DNA of 7,316 bases, taken from Candidatus Wolfebacteria bacterium (GTDB taxonomy: Bacteria > Patescibacteriota > Minisyncoccia > UBA6257 > UBA9933). The notes below the pieces were generated by a model. That model searched no databases. It saw only the letters and a program-made list of their open reading frames with translations, and was not told where the DNA came from. Shown here one piece after another: positions 1 through 5,210 of this stretch (its first letter is position 1; each line of letters begins with the position of its first letter). A program made the position numbers and the translations under genes. The stretch spans positions 17,137-24,452 of the forward strand of contig JAPLZW010000042.1 of the NCBI GenBank assembly GCA_026394835.1. Reading direction: 5' to 3'.

Positions 1-392
1 ATATATGAAGAACCCGTGATGTTTTTAATTTGGCCGCTGTCTTTGCCGTAAATGTTTATGGAGTAATCAAATTTTTGGGCGGCGTAATTCTGGTTCGGAT
101 TCGTAATTTCCAAAAGAAGAATGGTGGCCGTTGTGTTCGCATCAAGAGTTTTATTGTCGCTCGCCGAAAAATATTTGTAATCGGACAAAAAGAGGGGAGA
201 AAGATTTTTCTTTTCGCAGGGTTCGCAAGTGGGGCCGCCGCAATCAACGCCCAGTTCTTCGCCGTTCTGCTTATTGTCAAAGCAGGTTGGCGCCGGCTGG
301 AACCAGAGGAAATACGCCGCGGTAAATATAAGCCCCAGGATGATTAAGTAGCCCGCGCCGTAAATGGTTTGTTTTATAGTTCGGTTATTCAT
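1..392 (-). CDS. Membrane-anchored Cys-rich protein, 3' end outside window
   Basis: This open reading frame runs from ATG at 392 to the left edge with no stop (about 130 codons), so it is C-terminally incomplete here. Residues about 10-31 form one hydrophobic segment (GYLIILGLIFTAAYFLWF), an uncleaved signal anchor or signal peptide. A short cysteine cluster follows (C37, C51, C56, C59, with VDCGGPTCEPC). From about residue 85 the sequence TILLLEITNPNQNYAAQKFD and the following INIYGKDSG resembles FxLYD/LEA14-like beta-sandwich domains, which I recognise from small exported CPR proteins; no enzymatic motif is visible. The inferred topology is a short cytoplasmic N terminus with the rest outside the membrane. 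No clear Shine-Dalgarno precedes the ATG. A good promoter lies about 120 bases upstream, just after the rRNA terminator, so the gene should be transcribed separately from the rRNA. The function is unknown. Confidence 0.85.
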   Translation of the reverse strand, partial: MNNRTIKQTIYGAGYLIILGLIFTAAYFLWFQPAPTCFDNKQNGEELGVDCGGPTCEPCEKKNLSPLFLSDYKYFSASDNKTLDANTTATILLLEITNPNQNYAAQKFDYSINIYGKDSGQIKNITGSSY

Positions 393-398
393 TAATTA

Positions 399-428
399 TG
401 GATAAAAATGGATAAAGGTGGATAAAGA
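399..428 (-). repeat. Three tandem 10-bp TGGATAAARR repeats in a 5' UTR
   Basis: The plus strand reads TGGATAAAAA, TGGATAAAGG, TGGATAAAGA back to back, ending seven bases before the start codon of the membrane protein gene. An inverted match (TTTATCCATTT, about 454-464) lies further up the same leader, so one upstream segment could pair with any of the three repeats. The unit resembles part of a DnaA box, but no origin context supports that reading. Confidence 0.7.
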
Positions 429-511
429 TTGAGAAAAATAGATATACAATTTTTATCCATTTCTCTCGCGGGTATGCCGCTTTTATCTATCTATATCTCT
501 AACCTTATGAA

Positions 512-540
512 ATTATATAGCGTTTTTTTGGTAAGTGCAA
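512..540 (-). promoter_or_regulatory. Sigma70-type promoter for the membrane protein gene
   Basis: On the minus strand TTGCAC (540-535) is followed after exactly 17 bases by a perfect TATAAT (517-512). The predicted transcription start is near 505, giving a leader of about 113 bases. The -35 box sits at the end of the T-tract of the rRNA terminator, so termination and new initiation are packed end to end. Confidence 0.75.
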
Positions 541-568
541 AAAAAAGACGCCTCATCGGCGTCTTTTT
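539..568 (-). terminator. Intrinsic terminator of the 23S-5S unit
   Basis: GACGCC (547-552) pairs with GGCGTC (558-563), extended by A:T pairs on both sides, with a 5-base loop. Read on the minus strand the stem ends in eight T residues (546-539), so it is a strong terminator for the rRNA operon. The plus strand carries five T residues after the stem and could also stop transcription arriving from the left. Confidence 0.85.
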
Positions 569-582
569 GATACCAAAACTTT

Positions 583-706
583 TATATGCTGGCGTACTCT
601 ACTTTCCCGTGGCAAGCCACAGTATCATCGAGCTTAGAAGTTTTCACTTCCGAGTCCCCGAAGCAATCCCGATTAAAATCGGGATGCTACGGGGCGGGTC
701 GGAATG
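583..706 (-). pseudogene. Broken 5S rRNA copy interrupted by a palindrome
   Basis: Bases 583-655 are identical over 73 bp to 869-941 of the intact 5S gene, covering the 3' part of the RNA. At 656 the match stops at a 39-bp palindrome. After the palindrome the 5S-like sequence appears to resume for only about 8 bases (TCGGAATG, 699-706, matching 942-949), and then it is lost. The 5' half of the gene is missing, so no functional 5S can form. The perfect identity points to a recent duplication or ongoing gene conversion. It lies between the intact 5S and the operon terminator. Confidence 0.85.
656..694. repeat. Palindromic (REP-like) hairpin inside the 5S remnant
   Basis: CCCCG (656-660) pairs with CGGGG (690-694), AGC with GCT, and ATCCCGAT with ATCGGGAT around a short AT loop, making an almost complete hairpin of 39 bases. 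It sits exactly where identity with the intact 5S gene breaks off. Confidence 0.75.
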
Positions 707-750
707 TTCCCGTTTTTGTCCAAATTTTTAATTTGGATACAAAACGCAAT

Positions 751-803
751 CCCGCACCAAATTTTCTTCAATGATATCCCGGCACCTGCCTGCGGCAGGC
801 AGG
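751..803 (-). repeat. 3' arm of the inverted repeat enclosing 5S rRNA
   Basis: This segment, from CCCGCACC through AAATTTTCTT to CCTGCCTGCGGCAGGCAGG (785-803), is an inverted, gapped match to 1023-1070 on the other side of the intact 5S gene. In the transcript the two arms can pair to form a stem of about 40 bp around 5S, probably a precursor-processing stem. The GC palindrome at its inner end can also fold on itself. Confidence 0.7.
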
Positions 804-809
804 AAATCT

Positions 810-842
810 ATTCCGTATAACAGCAAAGCTGCATACGGGAAT
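810..842 (-). other. Hairpin just downstream of 5S
   Basis: ATTCCGTAT (810-818) pairs with ATACGG(G)AAT (833-842) and CAGC with GCTG around an AAA loop. No T-tract follows on the minus strand, so it is more likely a processing or stabilising hairpin than a terminator. Confidence 0.5.
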
Positions 843-869
843 TCTCTTTCTCTAGATTGCTGAATTTCT

Positions 870-988
870 ATATGCTGGCGTACTCTACTTTCCCGTGGCA
901 AGCCACAGTATCATCGAGCTTAGAAGTTTTCACTTCCGAGTTCGGAATGGGATCGAGTGTTACACAACTAAGTTAAACACCAGCAAAT
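870..988 (-). rRNA. rrf: 5S ribosomal RNA
   Basis: The minus strand carries the conserved 5S core, including CGATCCCATTCCGAACTCGG, then AAGCTCGATGATACTG and the closing stem GCTGG...CCAGC, about 118 nt in all. 5S RNA forms part of the central protuberance of the large subunit. It lies about 530 bases downstream of 23S in the same orientation and probably the same transcript. Ends are set from the terminal helix and may be off by a few bases. The last 73 bases are duplicated exactly at 583-655. Confidence 0.95.
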
Positions 989-1022
989 AGAAACTCATCA
1001 ATGCATTAAATTTAATCACCGG

Positions 1023-1070
1023 CCTGCCTGCCGCAGGCAGGGAAATCGCTAAAGAAAATTTCAGTGCGGG
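1023..1070 (-). repeat. 5' arm of the inverted repeat enclosing 5S rRNA
   Basis: On the minus strand this reads CCCGCACTGAAATTTTC..., then the CTGCCTGCGGCAGGCAGG palindrome, matching the arm at 751-803 in inverse orientation with a few mismatches and a small gap. Together they bracket the 5S gene. The palindrome is one of three CCTGCCTGC-type copies in the window. Confidence 0.7.
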
Positions 1071-1112
1071 AGGATTCTTGTTTAATTTGTGATTGGATTT
1101 TGGAGGGGAGGA

Positions 1113-1286
1113 TTACTCGCTCCCCGATATTTTATTTTGACGTAACAGTTCTTCAAGTCTCTGGAGACTGATTGCTTTCCCTAGCTTCGAATTCTGGCGC
1201 GTCCCGCGACTTCCAAATCGCTTATGCTTATTTTCAGGCGGAGTCGCACGTCCCAAAAAAGATGTTCTTTTATTTTTTCGTGGCAT
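1113..1286 (-). CDS. Small basic protein encoded between 23S and 5S
   Basis: This is a 57-codon ORF within the 23S-5S spacer. The start is ATG at 1286, chosen because a full Shine-Dalgarno (AAGGAGG, 1298-1292) lies 5 bases upstream; an in-frame TTG at 1319 has no such site. The protein begins MPRKNKRTSFLGRATPPENK, is rich in Lys, Arg, Gln and Asn, and ends in a probable amphipathic helix (KAISLQRLEELLRQ). It has no membrane segment or zinc-binding cysteines, and I do not recognise the family. The high charge and the position in an rRNA transcript suggest RNA or ribosome binding, which is inference only. The stop codon (1113-1115) lies in the loop of a GGGGAG/CTCCCC hairpin (1105-1125) that lacks a T-tract. 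The ribosome binding site is the main evidence that it is translated. Confidence 0.65.
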   Translation of the reverse strand: MPRKNKRTSFLGRATPPENKHKRFGSRGTRQNSKLGKAISLQRLEELLRQNKISGSE

Positions 1287-1465
1287 GTCATCCTCCTTCC
1301 ATTTAAGTTGAATGTCCAAAATTCAACCACAAATTATTTTAATAGTCTTAAATTAAATTCACAAACTTTAACAAATAATTACTTCCGCCTTCGCCGCACT
1401 TAGCGGCTTCGGCGAGATGCTAATTGCCGTAGCTAAATTTTTTCAAAATTTAGACAGCACTCGCA
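1287..1465. other. AT-rich spacer between 23S trailer and small ORF
   Basis: No gene is seen here. The stretch is AT-rich with one clear hairpin, CTAAATTTT (1433-1441) against AAAATTTAG (1445-1453), and a GC-rich patch around 1385-1415 (GCCGCACTTAGCGGC) that can form a short stem. A similar 'CTTCGGCGAGA' motif recurs at 1408-1418 and 1508-1518. Confidence 0.5.
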
Positions 1466-1485
1466 CAAATCATCAAATCCTGAAT
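1466..1485 (-). other. Pre-23S processing stem, 3' arm
   Basis: CAAATCATCAAATCCTGAAT is the inverted complement, with one mismatch, of 6106-6125 in the 23S leader. The two arms lie outside the mature 23S ends and would form a 20-bp stem in the precursor, as expected for an RNase III-type processing stem. Confidence 0.75.
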
Positions 1486-1645
1486 TTAGTCCGCCTCCGC
1501 ATAAAGCTTCGGCGAGACAAAGGATAAGAGACAGCTAATCGGTTTATTAGTACTTCTTGACTTAACACATTGCTGTGCTTACATCTAAAGCCTATCAACC
1601 CGGTAGTCTTCCGGGAACCTGATAACGATACCTCATCTTGGGAGG

Positions 1646-1678
<33 letters not shown>

Positions 1679-1807
1679 CTGCCGAACATAGCTACCCGGC
1701 AATTCACTTGGTAGTAAAGCCGGTAGACCAGAGGTTCGTTCATCCTGATCCTCTCGTACAAAGGACAACTTCCCTCAAGTATCAACGCCTGCAGCAGATA
1801 GAGACCA

Positions 1808-1841
<34 letters not shown>

Positions 1842-2480
1842 GCCCTTTTAATTGGCGAACAGCCAAACGCTTGGAAGCTTCTCCACCTCCGCGCTAGGGC
1901 GAGCCGACATCGAGGTGCCGAGCCTGGTCGTCGCTAGGAACGCTCGGACCAGACCAGCCTGTTATCCCCGGGGTAGCTTTTAGCCGTTGTCTTTGACCCT
2001 TCTATTACGGATCATCGGGTCACTAAGTTCTGCTTTCGCACCGGCGCGGCTTGTCAGCCTTGCCGTTAAGCCAGCTTTTGCCTTTACGCTTCGAGTCCGA
2101 TTTCCATCCGGACTAAGCTGACCTTAATAAACTCCTCCGTTACTCTTTTGGAGGATTCCGCCCCAGAAAAACTGCCCACCAGACACTGTTCCTCAACGTT
2201 TTTGCCGCTGAGGTTAGATTTTAAACTTTTAAAGATGGCTGTTTCATTGTTGTCTCCAGGCCGACCGAAATCGGCCCTTCAAAGACTGACCACTACGCTA
2301 CGCATTAAAACTTTAAAGCCAATATCAAGCTACAGTAAAGCTCCCGGGGTCTTTTCGTCCCGCTGCAGGTATCCCGCGTCTTCACGGGACTCGCATTTTC
2401 ACCGAGCTCCTCTTTGAGACAGTTCCCCAGTCGTTACACCATTCGTGCGCTTCAGAACTTACCTGAAAAGGAATTGCGCT

Positions 2481-2721
2481 CGAACTGTTACAGAATCTAG
2501 AATCTAGAAATTAGAATTTAGAATCGGATAGGATATTTCTACCTATCTCTGCATATCGCTATGCAGTTCGGACTATATCTTACGCTCATTTTACGAACGC
2601 TCTAGCGTGTAGTCTCTACGGACTCTCCGCTTTCGCGGGTTGCCTCGGTATTTTCTCATTACTGTCTTATTTTAATGAGATGTTCACCGATATAGCTAGA
2701 TTTTACTAAGGCAGTCATTCC
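2481..2721 (-). ncRNA. Group I self-splicing intron at 23S L1931, no ORF
   Basis: The intron interrupts CTAAGGT|AGCG at E. coli position 1931, just after helix 69. The 5' exon CUAAGGU pairs perfectly with an internal guide GCCUUAG (minus strand 2712-2706), leaving the required U.G wobble at the splice site. The intron ends in G, as group I introns do. The catalytic core is evident: a GAGACUA P7 strand, then the hallmark AAGAUAUAGUCC of P7/J8-7, and a CCCGC-GAAA-GCGG hairpin fitting P5. At 241 nt it is minimal and has no room for a homing endonuclease. AT-rich filler (AATCTAGAATCTAGAAATT) sits near its 3' end. From established knowledge L1931 is a known group I site, including in thermophilic bacteria. 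Splicing must be efficient because the site lies in the subunit interface. Confidence 0.9.
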
Positions 2722-2776
2722 ACCTTAGAACGATTATAGTTATCGCTGACATTGACGAGGGCTTCGGACAGTCGGC

Positions 2777-2877
2777 CCGCTGCACAGCAGCGGAATTTCT
2801 AAACCCTAATATCTAACTTCTAAAATTAATTTAGAAATTAGTAATTTGAGATTAGTCATTCCGATGCTGCGCATCGG
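2777..2877 (-). repeat. Hairpin-bracketed AT-rich insertion at 23S H68
   Basis: CCGCTGCACAGCAGCGG (2777-2793) and CCGATGCTGCGCATCGG (2861-2877) are each perfect 7-bp hairpins with 3-base loops, and they enclose about 67 bases of AT-rich sequence rich in TTAGAAATTAG-type words. The same two hairpins bracket another insertion at 5662-5797. E. coli has a simple helix 68 here, so this is extra. The two end hairpins are also imperfect inverted copies of each other. Confidence 0.75.
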
Positions 2878-2919
2878 ACTGCCATCGTTAACCTTCTCGC
2901 ATCGGTCAGGTGTCACCCC

Positions 2920-3258
2920 CTATACATCCTCTTGCGAGTTAGCAGGGAGCTGTGTTTTTGGTAAACAGTCGCCAGGGATTCTTTTGTTGCAGCCAGCACC
3001 ACTTTGGTTTCGAATTAATATTCGTTTGAAAAGTTCTTGCTTAGCCCTTCCGTGACTTTTCAAACGAAGCTCTCTCATATCGGCAGCAGTTTTATTTGAG
3101 TAAACTTCTGCGTATACGAGTTTCCACTCTCCATTTTTTCTATAAGTTGCTTTCTGTAGACCTTTATTATGTTCGCTTAGTCTACGACTTAAATTGTCGG
3201 TTTTTCCGATGTAGATTTGGTCAGTGATAGAATGTTGTAAGACATAAACTATCCGCAT
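2920..3258 (-). CDS. GIY-YIG nuclease encoded inside a 23S insertion
   Basis: The 112-codon ORF begins MRIVYVLQHS and carries a complete GIY-YIG catalytic domain in residues 1-80: Y5 in the first strand, IYIGKT with Y16 and G18, the helix NLSRRLSEHN with Arg25/Arg26, and the metal-binding Glu63 in MRELRLKSHG. It resembles the short YhbQ/UvrC-N type rather than long intron endonucleases. Such enzymes nick or cleave DNA; here a role in spreading the insertion is inferred. The last 30 or so residues (from about QSGAGCNKR) are read from the closing stem and 23S core, so the tail is probably incidental. The start at 3258 fits the domain, but no convincing Shine-Dalgarno precedes it. Expression would require translation from precursor rRNA or the excised loop. 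A 14-bp inverted repeat lies within its 3' coding part. Confidence 0.8.
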   Translation of the reverse strand: MRIVYVLQHSITDQIYIGKTDNLSRRLSEHNKGLQKATYRKNGEWKLVYAEVYSNKTAADMRELRLKSHGRAKQELFKRILIRNQSGAGCNKRIPGDCLPKTQLPANSQEDV

Positions 3259-3299
3259 GACTTTATTCTAACACGCATCAAAACCAAAGTGGTGCTGGC
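2992..3299 (-). mobile_element. ORF-bearing 23S intervening sequence near H63
   Basis: GCCAGCACCACTTTGGTTT (2992-3010) is perfectly complementary to 3281-3299, forming a 19-bp stem that closes a loop of about 270 bases holding the GIY-YIG gene. The position corresponds to the helix 63 region of domain IV. No group I core (P7/P3-P8 motifs) or group II domain V is visible, and almost all of the loop is coding. It is therefore better described as an RNase III-type intervening sequence than as a self-splicing intron. Confidence 0.75.
3021..3068 (-). repeat. 14-bp perfect inverted repeat inside the GIY-YIG gene
   Basis: TTCGTTTGAAAAGT (3021-3034) is perfectly complementary to ACTTTTCAAACGAA (3055-3068), with a 20-base loop. 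It lies in the codons for the SHGRAKQELFKRI end of the catalytic domain, so coding sequence and RNA structure overlap. Confidence 0.8.
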
Positions 3300-3423
3300 A
3301 GGCCTTATCGCTAACTTACGGCCGCTTTTTTGCCGAGTTCCTTAAAGAGGACTCACTCGTTCCCCTGAGGCTACTCGCCTCATCCACCTGTGTCGGTTTA
3401 CGGTACGGAGACCTATGGACTTC

Positions 3424-3685
3424 GCAGTCTCTGAACAAATACAGCGAGATGCTGGTGAATTAATACTGTGACAATTTCGCGACGCGACGACGAAATTGTA
3501 CTTGAAGAGTGCGTTGAGGAGGAGCAACAAAGAAATTGGCCAGTATTAATTCATACCAAACCTTTTTAAATTCTGGCGTTGTTGCTCGTCGCTCATGTAT
3601 CGCTGCGGATACACATTGCTCCTCGCGCCTAGCCAGAATTTAAAAATATTCTGGCCAGCGCTCGTTGTATTTGTTCAGAGACTGC
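3424..3685 (-). mobile_element. Structured 23S intervening sequence, copy A (domain III)
   Basis: A 25-bp closing stem with one mismatch (3424-3448 against 3661-3685) holds nested stems: GAATTAATACTG/CAGTATTAATTC, ACAATTTCG/CGAAATTGT and AAATTCTGGC/GCCAGAATTT. E. coli has only a short segment here, near H58/H59. It shares four conserved blocks with the insertion at 5211-5508, notably GCGACGACGAA (3484-3494), AGGAGGAGCAAC (3517-3528), a GCTCGTCG...ATGTATCGCT block (about 3581-3608) and a CTCCTCGC block (about 3618-3627). Blocks are mutually complementary within the RNA. There is no credible protein: ORFs through it are translations of rRNA. Confidence 0.75.
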
Positions 3686-4100
3686 TACTTAGGAGTTTTT
3701 CTAGGAAGGCTCTTCAATCGAATCGGCCCGGTAAAAACCGAACCTTTTGCCAATTTTCGCGTTTCGCATTAAAGCAGCTCCGGCGCATTTATCGTCGAAA
3801 CAACGCTTAAAACCAGTAACGCCAAACCATTGAGGCGCTCAATTTTATTTCCTTCGTCCCTCCATCGAATCCATAGGCCGGTGGCGAATATTAACGCCAT
3901 GTCCATCAGCTGCGGCTTTCGCCATCGCCTTAGGGCCGCCTAACCCTCCGTTGACTTCCATTGCGGAGGAAACCTTGGATTTGCGGGGTACGAAATTCTC
4001 ATTCGTATTGCGGTTACTTGTGCCAACATTCTCTCTTTCAAGCGCTCCACAGGTCCTCGCGGATCCGGCTTCAGCGCGCTTGAAATGCTCTCCTACCACG

Positions 4101-4202
4101 CCAGCGCTCTGCGCTGGAAGCACCAATTCCCAAGCACCAAATCATAAACGTATTATTTGGAATTTGGATTTTGTTTTTTGGAATTTCCAGTGCAAAGCAC
4201 TG
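4101..4202 (-). repeat. Hairpin-bracketed AT-rich insertion at 23S H45
   Basis: CCAGCGCTCTGCGCTGG (4101-4117) and CCAGTGCAAAGCACTGA (4187-4203) enclose an AT-rich core containing CAAGCACCAAATCATAAAC and GGAATTTGGATTTTG. The hairpins differ by a compensated pair change (C-G to T-A), as if one host hairpin had been duplicated. The site matches helix 45 (about E. coli nt 1170), a classic location of 23S intervening sequences in Salmonella and relatives. The core is clearly related to that of 5662-5797. Confidence 0.75.
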
Positions 4203-4258
4203 ACATCCGTGTCTTCGGTAATAAGCTTAGCCCCGGTAAATTTTCGGTGCAATTCGCC

Positions 4259-4359
4259 ATCCCCCGCTCTTTTGTTCCACCGATATCGCGAAGAAATTAT
4301 TTTGGTTTAACCAAATTTATTTCAAATATAGATATCCGTAGTACAAAAGAGCGGGGGAT
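4259..4359 (-). other. 23S intervening sequence with 17-bp stem near nt 1112-1118
   Basis: ATCCCCCGCTCTTTTGT (4259-4275) is perfectly complementary to 4343-4359. The loop contains further nested stems, including CGATATC/GATATCCG and an AT-rich hairpin around TTTA. It sits just after the GTPase-associated centre. There is no ORF and no relation visible to the other insertions. A long perfect stem of this kind is a typical RNase III target. Confidence 0.75.
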
Positions 4360-4925
4360 CGAATAGTGAGTTGTTACACACTCTTTAAAGGATGGCTACC
4401 TCTAAGCCAACCTCCTATCTGTCTGTGGCGAATCACTGCCTTTTACACTTAGCTTATATTTAGGGACCTTAGACGACGGTCTGGGCTGTTGCCCTCGCGA
4501 ACATGGAGCTTAGCCCCCACGTTCTAACTGCCAGACATCCGTGCGTGTATTCGGAGTTTGATTCGGAAGTCGAGATTTCTCCCTTTACTTCCGATCCAGT
4601 AGCTCTACCCCACGCACGTTTTTATCTGACGCCAGTCCTAAAACTGTTTCGGAGAGAACCAGCTATTCCCAGGCTCGATTAGCTTTTCACTTCTTACCCC
4701 AATTCATCCGATAGTGTTGCACGGCTAACCGGTTCGGACCTCCATCTCCGTTTAAAGAGACTTCATCCTGATCAGGGTAAGCTCGCCTGGCTTCGGGTCT
4801 TAGACAAACCGCTAATTGGTCGCGCTATTAACACTCGCTTTCGCTACGCCTCCGTCCCGTGGGACTTAGACAAGCGATTTATCTAAACTCGTTGGCTCAT
4901 TCTTCAATAGGCACACGATCACTCC

Positions 4926-5029
4926 GTGCGCGCAGCGCACAACTAACAACTTATAACCCATAACTTATGACCGATAAATTTTTGTTAGTAGTCATCAGGC
5001 ATTTGTTCTTAGTTGTGTGCCGCGCACAC
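4926..5029 (-). repeat. Hairpin-bracketed AT-rich insertion at 23S H25
   Basis: GTGCGC-GCA-GCGCAC (4926-4940) and GTGTGC-CGC-GCACAC (5015-5029) bracket about 74 AT-rich bases, and CAACTAA/TTAGTTG pairs just inside. The site corresponds to helix 25 (about E. coli nt 540-550), the other classic position of bacterial 23S intervening sequences. The ends differ in sequence from the other bracketed elements but share their architecture: 6-bp stems with 3-base loops. Confidence 0.65.
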
Positions 5030-5210
5030 TTAGAGCTGTCGTTCCTTGTCAGCATATGGTTTCAGGTTCTATTTCATCGGCCTCGCCGGCCTGCTTTTCA
5101 CCTTTCCCTCACGGTACTGGTTCACTATCGATCGCTAAACGTATTTAGCCTTAGGAGATAGTTCTCCCGGATTCTCCCGAAGTACTCTGTCCTCGGGATA
5201 CTCAAGATAC

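Noticed and set aside
30..347. Plus-strand ORF of 105 codons
   Set aside because: It is the shadow of the minus-strand membrane protein gene, which has a signal anchor, a Cys motif and a promoter; the plus-strand product has no recognisable features.
399..428. CRISPR array
   Set aside because: The repeats are 10 bases in direct tandem with no spacers, and no cas gene is present.
429..774. Plus-strand ORFs across the terminator and 5S remnant
   Set aside because: They read through an intrinsic terminator, a 5S pseudogene and a palindrome.
810..842. Terminator directly after 5S
   Set aside because: The hairpin has no T-tract on the minus strand; the terminator at 539-568 is far stronger.
2992..3299. 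Group I intron carrying the GIY-YIG gene
   Set aside because: No P7 or guide-sequence motif is present and there is too little non-coding sequence for a ribozyme core; a stem-closed intervening sequence fits better.
3342..3530. 62-codon minus-strand ORF in copy A
   Set aside because: It spans the outer stem and conserved 23S sequence and has no start signal.
3845..4366. ORFs of 69-119 codons on both strands
   Set aside because: They lie over conserved 23S sequence and the H45 and adjacent insertions; their sequences reflect rRNA and AT-rich repeats.
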